A DNA stretch of 64,000 bases from Isoetes taiwanensis (GCA_021234155.1 JAJEKV010000010.1:6176871-6240870), one strand, 5' to 3'; positions 21,486-34,522 are shown, counted from the stretch's first letter. The notes: generated by a model not told the origin, from the letters alone. Numbers and translations: made by a program.

Positions 21486-22058
21486 TGCATCGCTGGCCAA
21501 TGAAGTTGCTATTAATGGATCTTCTAGAGGCTCAGAACCTTCAACTTTTGAGATACCAATTTTCCCTCCTAAAGCTACAAGAAGGAAGAAAATTGCCAGT
21601 GGAAATGTGGCAAGGGAGAAGATATCAACAACATGTGTATGATGATGGGGCCTGGCATCCCCTGAGACAAGTCGGACAACTGCAGAGGAAAACTGGAGGC
21701 ATGATAGAAGACAATCCCATGTCCACCAAGCTCGGAGCAAAGGTACATGGTACGAAAGCGAGCTTATTCTTTCATATAAGAGCATAAGAAAAAAGGAAAA
21801 CCATTTTATGGTCTGGACAACGATGAAGAGATTCTCTACTAATGGTGCGCTATTTTGATGATTGATTAAGGTTGTCCACAGAGGAGAGAATGCAAGCACA
21901 ACATACCCAACACAAGGAAGTGCAGCTCCCACCATCGATATCTTGAACAGGTATCCCATTTTCAATAGAGAGCCCTTGGTCCTCCATAGATCCATCCTTG
22001 ACTTGTAGAAACACAATGAGATCATCAAGACCAAAAAAATAGCAGTACTCCCGATCAA
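21485..22058 (-). pseudogene. N-terminal fragment of an ABCC (MRP-type) ABC transporter
   Basis: About 190 residues of alternating hydrophobic helices and loops match the TMD0 region of plant ABCC transporters: LLYERISSLSYHVPLLRAWW, a further pair of helices, VVDIFSLATFPLAIFFLLVA and the closing GSEPLEDPLI. Full-length ABCC proteins have about 1,500 residues and move conjugates across the vacuolar membrane; here only the first few helices remain. The frame runs into the poly(A) tail of the LINE at 21,480, seen as polyphenylalanine on this strand, so the insertion appears to have cut the gene. The start at 22,058 is the first ATG in frame; the true N-terminus could be further upstream. The opposite-strand ATG6 start lies 478 bp away. 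Confidence 0.7.
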
Positions 22059-22535
22059 AACTATCCGTTCGGATAATCACTCCAAGCTGTGATCGAGTTG
22101 CCAGAATAGCGACATCAGAATGCTTGATCATAACACATGTTCTACCAATGAAAGCGCAAAAAAAGAAAAATTAGTACTTCCCCTTCTGCTTCCGCTGCCA
22201 TCGATCAGCCGGAACGAAAGTAAGGAGCTCATTGGAGCTCATTCACGCCAATGCCGTAGGCCCAAACAATCCCTACCATCAGGCACATCCCAGACAAATC
22301 GTTGCCGTCTAACTGTCACTGGCGTCACCAAAACCCTAAAAAATCCCAACCGACCGCAGCCGCTTACACAAAATATTCAATGGCATATTATTCTGAGAAC
22401 AAATCCAGGCCTTCAAAACGTCACTCCACCCTACAACAAGAGGGTTGCCCGCAAAAAATAGAAACAAGTCGATCCCGTTTAATAATTCAGTAAGACTGCC
22501 TTCTGTTTCAACAAAGGGTGTTCATAATTTATAAG
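22059..22535. promoter_or_regulatory. Intergenic region between divergent ABCC fragment and ATG6
   Basis: About 480 bp between two head-to-head host genes, so it should hold both promoters. I see no strong TATA box or other motif I would name. A short duplication (GGAGCTCATT twice) lies near 22,230. Confidence 0.4.
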
Positions 22536-23315
22536 ATGGCAGACCTGTCCCTTCCAAAATGGAGATGTCAAATGTGTCGGCATCCTCTTTACGTGACTGG
22601 AGTAGATTCATATGCAGAGAAGATTTCTGGAGCAGGTATGCAAATTCTGTTTGTTTAAACCGAAGAATCCTGCTATTCTTCTCAACATGACTTAATTTTA
22701 CAATGATATGGATAAATAGGTTCCACGAGTAGGATGGAATTATTGAAGATCTTATACTGACTACCCAAGTTACGGACTATTCACTTAAACTAACAAATAA
22801 TTTAGCATAGAACATTTCGGAGCTAGAGGTCGATATTTGTAGAACGGGTGATAGACATATCCGATTTTAGAGGGACCTAAATCAGTTCATGTGTATGTGC
22901 ATCCACACAAGAGGAGATAAAGAATCTGTCAACATGTACTTACTTAAACTTGGATTGCTTGAACTGTAATATTTTCTACTGATTGCTGGTAGTATATAGA
23001 ACTCGTATTGGGTAATGCTGAAAGCTCTTTTGATGCTACAATGCTATCGCGCAGCTACTTATTTTTGTGTGGCTTTACTACAGGTGGTCAAAACTCAGTT
23101 CATGGGAGTGTGCTGGCTGGAAGCAAAATGGATCACTCCTTTGTTGTTTTACCAAAGCAAAGATATCAAAGCTCTGCTTTCCCTCCACCACGGCCACGAA
23201 GTGGAGGACCAAATTACCCTACTCCTGGTGTAGTTGCAACTGCTGCAGTTCCAGAGAGAGATTTTATGGGGACAAATATGCCTTCAAGTGTTACTGGTGA
23301 AAGTCATGGCGGCCG

Positions 23316-23326
23316 AACAATGGATT
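23316..23326 (+). other. ATG6: One-base frameshift in ATG6 exon 2
   Basis: Upstream, the frame reads [12 protein letters not shown]; downstream the homologous frame ([20 protein letters not shown], then [20 protein letters not shown]) is offset by one base. The total length of exons 1 and 2 confirms one missing nucleotide relative to the phase required by exon 3. Confidence 0.85.
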
Positions 23327-24166
23327 TGTTGTGTTGCCTTCAGCTGCGGCTTCAATGTATAGATATGAAGCCCCCACTGAGGGGGGAGTTGCACAAATAT
23401 CCAGCCAGGCACCTGGTAATCGCCATTCCAGTGCCAGCTTTAATGCAAGCATTAATGTACTCACCCGGGTTTTTGAGATCGCATCTGCTCAGACACAGGT
23501 TTCATAATCCTCCTTTGGGCGCACTATTTTTTTAGTGGATTCTGTTACCATTGCCATTCCTTTATTCCTTTACACTCGTAGATTAAAAAAAAGTTGGTTT
23601 TTTTTTTGTAATTTTGTGCACATACCTGTCCATTACCATTCTATGCAAGGGCCAACTATCAGGTCTTGATTTGGTCTTGTACATGTTTCTCCTTGCAATT
23701 TTGCTTGAATTCCCCTTTATATATCGTTAGGACCATGTTTGTTGTTCTAACTGTCTGCATTCATTGATTCAGGTGGATCAACCTCTCTGCCTCGAATGCA
23801 TGCGAAGTTTATCTGAAGAGTTAGATAAGCAAGTGGAGGAAATCACAAAAGACATAAGAGCATATGAATTATGCTTGGAACGTCTTGAAAAAGAGCAACA
23901 TGATGCACTTAGTGAAGAAGATTTTGCAAGTGAAAAGAAAAAGGTATTTCTTATATTTGCTAAGCTTTTAGCTAGTTCTACACTGCAGTTATTCTATATG
24001 AGGAAGGTGGACTTGTGAATAAGACATCATCATTTTGTGAAAGGTCGAGGAAGAGGAGAAAAAGCTTGAAATGCTTATTGACGATACTGAGAAGCAAAAT
24101 CAGAAAATTATGTCTCAGTTGCAAGAATTTGAATGTAAATTCAAGGAATTCAAAGAGCTGGAGGAG

Positions 24167-24172
24167 AGGAAA
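24167..24172 (+). other. ATG6: Broken 5' splice site after ATG6 exon 4
   Basis: Exon 4 should end at AG (half of an arginine codon completed by exon 5, which begins GTATTGG after TGTCTGCAG). The next bases are GAAAGT where GTAAGT-like sequence is expected, so T-to-A at the invariant second intron base fits. A GT three bases further on would break the frame. Confidence 0.75.
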
Positions 24173-25315
24173 GTATTATTATGGCTATTTCAATTATAAA
24201 TATTATGGATGAATATTTAGGCAAGTTTGTTTACATATATGTTGAAGCACGTTGGATATTATTCTATCTTTTATACTAATGAGACTGATGGCATACTTAT
24301 ACTGGTCAGACTGTATGCTTTTGAAGGATTGTATAATTGTATAAGTTGCACTTTCACCCCTAGGCTTGACAAAAACTGTTGCCTAGGACCAAGCTTTCAA
24401 GTTGGCTAGGGATCCTGCTAATACAAATAGAAGTGAGCATGTTGAGTTGTGGGAGAATGTCATTTCTGCTGCGCATTAATACCAAATGGGAACTACCTGC
24501 TGGTAGATCAAAATCACATGTATCACAATTAATAAATGAAATGAGCACGGCTATGATTGCTTTTTATTGTCCATAGATTTATTATTATATTGGTTATTGA
24601 TGTCTGCAGGTATTGGCATGATTTCAATGATTATAAGTTGCAGTTGTCTACTCACCAAGTAAGTAGCTTAAACAATTCAATAGAATGTTGAATTTCTCCT
24701 CTGGAAATAACCAGCAGTGCAAACATTTCACTTCTTCAAACTTAAGAAAATGTTTCTTATGGACTAATTGTTCTATCACATGACATGGATTGTACAGTTG
24801 TTGCTTAGATTGTTAGGTTTTGGTATGCCTGAATGCATATCATGATATAAACAAATAGCATTTTTGTTTATCTTAATGCTTGATTTTTATACTAAACAAT
24901 TGGTTTCTTGACGATGTTAGGAGGACAGAGATGCTATTTTGGCAAGAATAGATGTTGCACATGCACAGCTTGAAATGTTGAAAAGAACAAATGTGCTAAA
25001 TGATGCATTTCACATTTGGCACGATGGAGAGTTTGGTACAATAAACAATTTCCGGCTTGGAAGGTTGCCAAATGTTCCTGTAAGATGTCACATCACGTCG
25101 AACATAGCTTGATCCTTTTAATATTTACACTGCCCTCACCAAGCTTCTTTGGATAGTGGCAAAGAGTTTCTGATTGAACTGCTGATTGATTTGATGCCTC
25201 TTAGAAATTTAGAGAACCATGAAAGTATATACCCTTTTAAGATGAAATCTGGGCTATAGGTTTTATTAAGTGCAGCATACATGCATCATCCATCTTTTAT
25301 TTGAACATCCATTGA

Positions 25316-25432
<117 letters not shown>

Positions 25433-26092
25433 TGAAACTACATCACAATGTCTCTTGTATTATAAATGTACAATCTGTCGATGTGTATCCTATATAAGGT
25501 TCTGTAGGTATCGTATACTGCCGATGGGAAGCTATCCCTGCATAGCTGATAACAAGAACAGCTATGAATTGTAAGTGAACCTTATTTTGGCCTGTGCTTG
25601 TTTTGGTGTAGATAGTGAAGGATTTATAAGCAGGTTTGGTCCAGTTAACTTGTTTTGGAGTACTCGGTATGATAAGGCAATGGTCTTCTTTTTGGCCTGC
25701 CTTAAGGAATTTGCAGATTTCGCGAATGCTAAAGACAGAGCAGCAAATGTACCACCTGAAAAGTGTTTTCAGCTGCCTTACAAGTGAGCAGATAGTCTTC
25801 CTTGTTGAGTTCCTTGAAAGCTACATGTGAAAGATGGTAAGCCTGGCCTAAAACATTGTGATTTCTTACTTTCAGGATAGAGAATGATAAAGTAGAAGGC
25901 TTTACAATCACACAAAGTTTTAATCGTCAAGACAGATGGACAAAAGCGTTGAAGTACACACTCTGTGATTTGAAGTGGGCTTTGTACTGGCTTATTGGTA
26001 GCACAGTTGTTCAACCTTCACTCCAAAGGTCAGTTAATAGTTCCAGCCAGACAAAAACCGACCCACAGCCACTCAACCAGCAAAAAGCTTGA

Positions 26093-29010
26093 GATATTTG
26101 TACCTTTTCTTATACTAATAGTGTGAATATGGAACATGGCATTCACATGGCATGCGTCAGCTTGTGTTTTGCCAGAAAGGTACACAAATTGATATAAGAA
26201 TCTGTTTCCCTTCCTTTCAATTCCATTAAGAAAGACTCTTGCATGTAAAGTTTCCATGTACCATTTTATGTTCCCGAGGACATTTTAGAACTGTATTTTG
26301 TAGTTATCTTGAATTTTTAAGGAACATCAAACTGTGGTCAAAGCACGAGGAAGACCACCTAATGTATGCTTAGAGCTGGACTATTTGACTAAAATTCAAG
26401 GCGCCTTAGGTTTGCAAATAATATCGTCTCATTTTCTACCTGACGTGTGGAAATTGCTACCATTAAATCTCTCTATAACATATTTGCTTCCGCTGGCAAT
26501 GTACTAATTCTTCATTTTAGTCTCTGGAAAACACTAGTTCTGGTGTTATGTTGCCCCCTTATTCTTCTCTAGATTAATCTTGATTCATCCACACCACAAC
26601 TCTTGAGTTCACAGTGCCTGGTTGAAATGTCTGCCTCCTTGGTCTCGGATTGATTGAATATAATAGGATAAACAGTTGCATCAGGCGCTTCGTTCAAAGG
26701 ATGCGTTGTTTCTCTCAAGTGTCCTCAACTCAGTTCTTTGCACCTCATCCTTCTATTTCCATCTCATGTTTCATAAAAGTCTCATTTCTACTGCTATGAC
26801 ACATATGCTATGAACATATATTACAGCAGTACAGAGAATGGGTTATGTGTTTTGCAAATTGTTAGTATTTATGTTTGGATTTCCTTGCTTCATTCTTCTC
26901 TTCTCCAGAAAGCTGCTGTTATTGCCTTCTCCATTGTTTCTCAATTGTAATTTGCCTTTGATGCTGCTATATGCTGGAACCAAAATTGGAGGTTCCATCT
27001 AATGCATCATCACTGTGTCTCAGGAGAATCAGATTTCTATTTGCAAACTGGGAGGCTAACAATTCCAGGGCGTGTATTGGATCTCTTTATATTAATTTTG
27101 CTTTGTTTCTTTCACTTTGTACAGGACCAACATTGATTCAATTGGTTAAGTTTGAAGTCTTGGCATATGACTAGGGAGTAAGTTTATAATGCTGCTCTAA
27201 TATTGTAACGTGTGAAAACAATCTATTCAAGCTCTCGGGCTAAGATGTATTCATACAAAACATTCAAAAGGGACTCGTGTTGTGATCAATGCCCAAGAAC
27301 GAGCTTACATTTTCTAAATCCTCAGTTTGTAATGTCTTCTTTGGATGAGGTTGGAGATATCTCAGGCAAAGACACAAATATGTGCTCTGATATAGTGATG
27401 AGATATTTATTCATAATACTGACTTTCCCTGCCCCGATGTTCTTGGTTCGGGAATTTTTTTAGTTTAAAGCATTAAGTTTCCTGCAGTTTTGAACCTGTC
27501 CGCCAAGCTACAAAGCTATTCTTCAAAATTGCCAGAAAAACCAAGAAAAACTCCTCGTTGTAGCGTGAAATTTTCCTGCTAATATTTTGCCTACATGTTA
27601 ATTTTAGAAAGTAATGCTTAAACCTCGGTATTTCCCGAACCAAGCCGATGTTCCCTTAAACCCTTTCTAGAAATTATTTAATGTTTTTGGTATGTGCATC
27701 CATTTGGCCAATGCGCATCTATTTCATTTAAGTTTAAGCAACCATATTTTGACCGTGGTATGAGTTAAGCTATACAAGAAACACCACTTAGGGTTGTTTG
27801 CATTGTTGATCTGCAAGGGTGTATTTGTGGTGTAGTCAATTAGGGCCTCGTGATCACTCCTGGTATGCCATGTGGCATGATTCTCCTATAAATTTTGTTA
27901 CATATTTTATCGTCTGACATAGGTAAAGGGGTAAATAAAGTTTGGCATACGATTCTTCTCCTTATCTATTACGATGGTGACCTAGTGGTTTGGTCCAATG
28001 TTGGGCAAACCTTTTAGGTCCCGTCAGAAGATTCTCTATGGTTACTTTGGCCAGTTGGATATCTTGTGTTTAGATCCGGAACTTTCTACTATCTTCATAG
28101 AAAACCACAAGAAGACTTGTTGGAAAACTTCCTACGATACACTAACTTAACCAGGAAATTTCTAGTTCCAACCGTTCCTCGAAATTTGTTCAACGCTGGT
28201 TTAGGCCCTTTGGGTTTCAAAACCCATTTACTAGGGTGGGTGCATCTCATGTTCCAATTAAACAAGGTGTGGTTGCAGGATGGTTGCCTTCACTAGGGTT
28301 AAATAATAAGCATTTCTAAAAGCGACAAATTAAGAACATTTTGGACTAAAATAGAAACCATATTCGCTTGCCAACACTCTCTTTCAACCATCATTCTGCT
28401 TCAATAACTCAAGCCCAGTTAACCATCACTTTACTCCAAGAACCCAAGGGAATAGAAAAAAACTTGAAAACAGAAAAATCCTCACTTTTACAAGTGCGTT
28501 AGCTTCGTGCCACATTTCCACTGTCCAAATCGCATACGACTCATAGGTTTGTCGATGAACAAGAGCTTGGCCAGTAGTACCCATTCAGGATTCACATGCC
28601 CCGTCTCCCCAACAAAAAAAAACGTGGGGGAAATTTTGCCCCTTAGCACGCCTAGTCTGATAAGGTGAATGCCTCGGAGTTCAAAATGCAACACTAGATT
28701 ACTGGATACGATTTTTTTTCCTCTTGGGCGGCTTGCAGTATAATTCCACCCTTAGTTACAAATTTCATCTCCAAATGCATGTAAAGGAATAGCAATTTTA
28801 AGGTAATCTTAGTATGGAATAAGAATGAATCTATGGTTTTGTCTATTATCTAGTGGCCTAGTGGTCAAGCTTGTGGGTTTGGGTGTTCCCTTTCAATGTT
28901 CAAAAACCAAATGACTATCATCATGTGGGTGTTGGCTTATCGAATAACGCACCTCAAACGATGTGCTCTGTAGTGTAGTCAATTAGGGCCGCGTGGGTTT
29001 CATGCTACCA
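26093..29010. other. No gene recognised; SINE-like fragments
   Basis: AT-rich sequence downstream of ATG6. Two short related segments (GTGTAGTCAATTAGGGCC near 27,830 and 28,970) and two stretches resembling tRNA-derived SINE heads (CCTAGTGG(T)... near 27,980 and 28,862) are present. Open frames here are short, lack known motifs and differ in strand, so none is called as a gene. Confidence 0.5.
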
Positions 29011-29819
29011 TTAGGGCGGATTTGGGGTCTGAAAATGGCCCTTATCCTATATTATAAGTAAGTGTTGGACCCAGCCCTAGATCCAACGGCTCAGATCTAG
29101 AGCTGCAGATCCTACGGTCGTGTTAAAAAAAAACAGGGCCTTGCTTTCCCGTCATCCAAAAAGGTGGAGTTCAATTTTTCCGAGCTCTATCTCTGAGTGC
29201 ATCGAAGGAGGGCATCCATTTGCCCTATTCTTGCAGAGCCAGATCTTGCTCCTCCTGTTTGCTGGCCGAACATCAGTTCCAAGTACATCAGTTCCATCCA
29301 AAGCCCAGTTAGTTTGAGCGCTTCGACTTCAGTTTCTCTAAATGGTTTGCTGATCCGGCGACACAATGGGCCTCTGTGCAAAGTCGTTTTTATAAGCTCG
29401 CAAACAAGGAGAGCCTACTTTCTAAGGATGATTTTGGCGTTTGCATAGGTGGTTCAATGAAGATTTAAAGTAGCAATCTGTAAATTTTGTATTAGATTCT
29501 TGAAACTTACAGTCAGTTTTATGTTCAGGCATGGATGGTAGTACAGAGTTTGCTCGGGAGCTATTTGATGCCCTTGCATGCAGAAAAGGGGTTCATCTTT
29601 GAAGCAGAAAAGGGGTTTTGATTCGAGAATGCGGATTTTCTTTGACATGTAAGTTGTTTGCATGTCACTTCAGGTAGCCGTAGCCAGCATTTTTTTACAT
29701 CTCTGATGCAGGTGTGTTGCATCGCAGCTAATTATTATTACATGCAGGTCCTTAGACTGAGTGCATCTAAAAGGGCCACTTGGGCATGACTTCGGCATAA
29801 TCTAGGCTGGAGCTTGAAG

Positions 29820-30925
29820 CAATGGCGGCATTTGCCATCACAGATGGAGCAGATCTGGTGAGACTTCATTTGCTTCATGAACCCAAATGACCGTATTTTC
29901 TTAGTACATTCAATGTCTGTTGCACAATTTTTTTCTTTGTCTGTACTCTGTAGTGTTCATTTAAGCCACCTCTCTCATAATTTTAACTCATGTTTTACTG
30001 TCTGTAAAACAGACTAAAGCAGGCCTTCTCTGTAAACGTAATGCTAAAGTTAGCACATGGGCAGAGTTTGGTGGATACTTTGGAATTGAGGTACGGTGGC
30101 AACTGCAGGTATTTTGCAAGGGTGGAAAAGGAGCAAAGTATAACTCATGTCTACATTAAGAAAGCAGAAGAGGCTGCATGCAAGTTTCAGATTATGTGTT
30201 ATGGGGCAAGTGCGGATCATACAAACAAAACGCCTTACAAAAACTCTTTCAATTATTCAAGACTTTGCTGATTCATCTTCCAAAGAAGGTTTGGGCATCT
30301 CTACATCTATTAGACTCATCATTGCTACTTGGACATGTGATTAATTTATACAAAAGGGAGCATGCGATTTGGCTTGATTTTATGGCTCTCTTTAAGGAGG
30401 TAAAATTATGCAGTATTTGCAATCTATATGTTTGTCATGGCTTGCAGATTTTGCCTGCAGTCATTGTTGTGCTATGGTTTGTTAGCATGTGCTGCATCAG
30501 TGCGCCAGTAGAATCTCTTAATATTAAATTCTTTAGCCATATTGTCCACCCATGCGGAGGATGCAACGAGTAGATCTTTATGGGAAAAGAATGGTTGCTT
30601 TCTGTAGGAACAAAGTGATTGCATATACTCGAACAGGTTTTGCCCTACTTTCAATGCAAGATGCTCATATGATATTATGCCCCATCTTGAATGCAGGAAG
30701 AGATGCTACATCCTCTGCCGCGATGCCAATTTTTGCAGTTGCTACAACTATATCGGATGCTGCAGTTAGTTGCATCTGCCCAATAGGTATGTGTCATAAC
30801 AGAAATAATACTGTAGATGGACAACAATTACAAGCGGCATCACAATATGGAATGCTGAATTGGCTTGATCTCATGCCTTCCAGTCAAGTTCTATTTAAAG
30901 AAGGCGCAAGATTAGAACTTTAATA
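29820..30925 (+). other. Possible captured gene pieces inside the Helitron
   Basis: Several short open stretches end in splice-donor-like or begin after acceptor-like sequences (for example AMAAFAITDGADL before GTGAGA near 29,860, and STWAEFGGYFGIEVRWQLQ before GTATTT near 30,110). A further 120-codon open segment ends at 30,923. Plant Helitrons often carry such exon fragments. I cannot name the source genes, and some of these may be chance frames. Confidence 0.3.
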
Positions 30926-31650
30926 TCTAATTTTGGACATTAGAACTGCTGGAAGTATGATCTAAGTCCCATTTGTAAGCACAAATGTGACAAATCTAGC
31001 CTGTTTTTATTGAAGTTTAAATGGCCGTACAAGTGAAACAAAGAACTGTGGATGTAGGAAATATACAGATGAGCTGTTTCGAAATGGATTACTATTCTGT
31101 TGTACTCAATTGTGCTTAGCCATCCGGGGTATTGTCCCCTATAAATAAAAATAATCTATACAAAGCGATTCCTGTTTGGTAAGGTGAAATGCTGCATAAT
31201 ATAAACGTAGAGGAGAATTTAATTGGCTATCAGGAATTTTTGGGAGAGTTGGTGGTTCTAAATATGGCAAAGCTTATCATGTTGTGGATGGGGCCACATC
31301 TACCATGCCTTTCCATCAATAATTGTTTGTTGATTGACATTCTTAGGAGGTTTTTTGCCAGACATATTCTATGTATTTAGTTTGGTCTGCGTTGCTTGCC
31401 GATGCAAGTTTTCTCCAGCTCAATCAATCATACGGCAATGGTATTCTTGGGAGTTCTTTTACCAGATATATTCCATGCATTGTGTAGCATGCAAATGAAT
31501 TTTAAACCCTCTTTAGGCATTGCTAAGGCCATCCGGGCAATATATCAGACTCTTTTCATTAAAAAGAAAACACAACTTACTTACAGGTAACACGGATTGC
31601 ACTATTTCATTCTTATGTTGCTCATATATGTGCAAATATCACATCACCGA

Positions 31651-31860
31651 ATGTTTTTAGTTGGATGTACCTAAATTTCAAAGTAGTAAAAGGACTAGCC
31701 TTGAAACTGAACATGAACATGTGTTGTACATGCTTTATAGGGCATGCACATCTGTCACAGATGTTTTTTGTTGGTTACACCTAAACTTTAATGTGGTAAA
31801 AGAACTAGCTTGAAATCGAACGCCTGTTGCCTTTATATGCTCTATAGTACATGCCCTTGC
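31651..31860. repeat. Tandem duplication near the Helitron 3' end
   Basis: Two copies of an approximately 110-bp unit: ATGTTTTTAGTTGGATGTAC...GTAGTAAAAGGACTAGC...ATGCTTTATAG and ATGTTTTTTGTTGGTTACAC...GTGGTAAAAGAACTAGC...ATGCTCTATAG. A shorter duplication (GCCTGGCTAAAGCATTACAT) follows at about 31,963 and 32,007. The rest of 30.95-32.43 kb has no gene I can support. Confidence 0.7.
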
Positions 31861-32433
31861 TTAATGCCCCAGAAATAGAGCCACAAACTTGATGCAATTA
31901 TCAAAAATTGGACAATATGTGGCATAAAGCAAAAAAATATTTAAAGTTGAGTGGCTAAAATAATGCCTGGCTAAAGCATTACATTATAAACAATACTAAT
32001 TGAGCAAGCCTGGCTAAAGCATTACATTGTAAACAACTTAACAATCACACAAATTGCTCTTTATGGACATTGCCTTGCTTCTAATTCTACCATACTAATA
32101 GTTCTACCTTACCATTTGTTTTTAATTCTACCATACCAAGAGGTCTAAACTGTTTTCCTTAGCATTGATGTGATTTTGCATTGGCCATTTTAGGTTTGGA
32201 TTTTCAATTTTCTTGACTTAATTTAGTCTTTTTGGGTTGTATAGCTATACATGCCAATGAGTGTTTATATCTTCAACACCTTAAGGGGAAAAAACAACTC
32301 TAGCCTCAAGCTCTTGCTCATGCATTAAAAGGGAGGGCTACCACACAATTGAAAGCAAATGTGAAGCATAATCCGAACTTATAGGTTCTCAAGTGAGGGT
32401 TACTATAAACAACCTTACACGTTTCAAACAATT

Positions 32434-32461
32434 GCCCAGCAACGCTGGGCACCATTACTAG
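32434..32461 (+). repeat. Helitron 3' terminal hairpin and CTAG end
   Basis: A perfect 7-bp stem GCCCAGC/GCTGGGC with loop AAC, then ACCATTACTAG. The same terminus occurs in opposite orientation at 49,888-49,915. Confidence 0.8.
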
Positions 32462-33284
32462 TCTTGGGTTAAAGATTTCCACGTCAGATTCGCCAGGACC
32501 AATCAGGTTTGCGCCTTTTTTACGAAAGTCAGTATTAGTTGGCAAGTAGAAAGAGGAGCAGGCTTACTTGGCATCCACATGGCGAAATTTCATAGGACAT
32601 GTTTGTGCATTCATTGCAACCACATTAATGGCCCGCATTTTTCAAAAATCGTATCGCGGACCAAAATAATGGCTACTTTTCCCGCCTACTGTGCACATGC
32701 CCACATGCACCAACCATCTTATCAAATTTTGGCACCAAGATTTCCATTGTTCACGTTAGCGCCGCTACGTGCATCCTCTCCGCCTTCGCTCTTCATTTGG
32801 AATCCAAGTCTCCAATAGTGTCTGTGTTTTTGCGGGCGAGCATAGAGTTAAGCAACAACGGCGAGGCGATGTGCGGACAAGCAAACGTACGTTACATGCC
32901 ATGTTTTTACTACCCAAATTTTCATTCTGAAGTTTTCCTACTTTTCAGCTCTTCCCATTCATCGTATTGCTCCCTGTCATTCATTCTTACAATTGCATCC
33001 ATCATTGCTCCATCATTGCTTCTGCAGTTCATCACTTACAAAACAATAAAGGCATGACGGTGGAAGGATATCTATCCATAGGCTCATGGGTGAGAATGCT
33101 ATCCTTAACGAAGGGTGACTATGGAGTTACATCGCCAGAGCGACATTCATACGCAATGAATAGGTAGAACTATAGGGTTCAAAATAAATGCTATGGATAG
33201 TATATTGCAAAAAAAAAAGGGAAGGGAGGGGGGAAGGGATTTGAAGAGGAGGATATTTGCAAATTTGCACCCTCAATAATACAT

Positions 33285-33352
33285 GGATCACACCATGCGA
33301 AAATGCATATGCACTTTGTAAATGTGTAGTGAGATTTCGCGTCATGTGATCC
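33285..33352 (+). repeat. Hairpin 1 of six in the array
   Basis: The arms GGATCACACCATGCGAAAAT and TTTCGCGTCATGTGATCC pair over about 20 bp around a variable centre. Total span is 68 bp. Confidence 0.85.
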
Positions 33353-34054
33353 TTGCTTCTTTTTTCTTCCCTCTTCTTGATTTATATTCACTCACTGAAT
33401 CAAATATTTTTCTTTGGGCTATATTTATCAGATGTCGGGGATTTGAGACTAGGGAAAAGCATTACTAGCATCGTTGTTGTCTAACATATGGACATAAGTT
33501 TACATGTTTTTCCAAGATATACATTCAGGGGCAATGGGCATCTAGTTTTACGTTGTAAAGTTCTAAGGGGAGCCGAGCTTGAAAGTCGCCCCATGACCTC
33601 TTTTTAGTTTAATTGTGCAAGCCTTATGAGAATGGTGTCCTTGCAATGAAGAAATGTTTGATAAGACGTGCATCCAGGGTTGTTGAAAAAATGAGTTACA
33701 AAATATTTGCTCTATTAGAGGTGTTTACTAATGCCACGACACAAAAAGCTCCAAAGATATATTGTATAAAACGTCGCTTTCATGAGCCTTTGGATCAGTT
33801 AACTCAAAGTGTCACATATGGAAACATTGTTAGGTTTGATAAAATAACATAAAAATCTTATTTAATAAAGCTTTGGTTGTTGGTAAACTGTTGGCTTATT
33901 GATTAAGTGTTTGTATTTTGCTTTGGGACCCTCTTTGAAAAAGTTTAGTTCATAAAACACAATATAACTTGGAATGATACATATTTTATATGCAAATGGG
34001 AGACTATTGATGAGGGACTTGATGTTATTATCTATTGACAACAAACAAGAAAGT

Positions 34055-34121
34055 GGATCACACCATGCGAATTTAGTATATTCCAACCTTTTAGCTTATA
34101 CAAAATTCGCTTGGTGTGATC
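34055..34121 (+). repeat. Hairpin 2 of six
   Basis: GGATCACACCATGCGAATTT pairs with AAATTCGCTTGGTGTGATC around a different centre. It is preceded by TGACAACAAACAAGAAAGT, a flank shared with hairpins 3 and 4. Confidence 0.85.
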
Positions 34122-34454
34122 TTTTTGGAAAAAGATGACTTCCTATAGTAAAATTACTTTGATTATCTTTTAATAAAAGAAATATATATATGTGTCTTAT
34201 TTGAAGTTAAGTGTGGATATGTGACGTGCTCATTTATTGATAAAGTGTTTGCTTTTTGAAAAGGGCTAATAACTTTATGTACTACTAGAGTTGGTAAAGT
34301 ATTTTAGATGCAAATAGGATGCTTGATGTGATCCTTCTTAAAAAAAGATATGCTCTTTGAAAAGGACTAATAACTTTATGCACTTGGGGTGGTAAAGCAT
34401 TAAATGAGAAGGGGTACTTGTGTTTAATTTTAATTTGACAACAAATAAGAAAGT

Positions 34455-34522
34455 GGATCACACGACGCGAATTTAGTGTGTTCCATTTTTGTTGCATATG
34501 TACTATTGGCTTGGTGTGATCC
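34455..34522 (+). repeat. Hairpin 3 of six
   Basis: Left arm GGATCACACGACGCGAATTT, right arm TTGGCTTGGTGTGATCC. The same flanks as hairpins 2 and 4, so these three belong to a longer tandem unit. A lone right arm (GCTTGATGTGATCC, 34,321-34,334) precedes it. Confidence 0.8.

Larger units (their letters stand above)
29045..32461 (+). mobile_element. Non-autonomous Helitron inserted in the transposon's left repeat
   Basis: The 5' end TCCTATATTATAAGT follows an A at 29,044, and the 3' end is a perfect hairpin (GCCCAGC-AAC-GCTGGGC, 32,434-32,450), eight bases, then CTAG at 32,458-32,461 followed by T. Insertion between A and T, a TC start, a 3' hairpin and a CTAG end are the Helitron hallmarks. 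No Rep/helicase gene is present, so it depends on another copy. Removing it rejoins the inverted repeat of the host transposon, which supports both borders. Confidence 0.75.

Noticed and set aside
29187-29448. Overlapping frames on both strands near the Helitron 5' end
   Set aside because: No homology recognised and both strands open equally, so coding status is unsupported.
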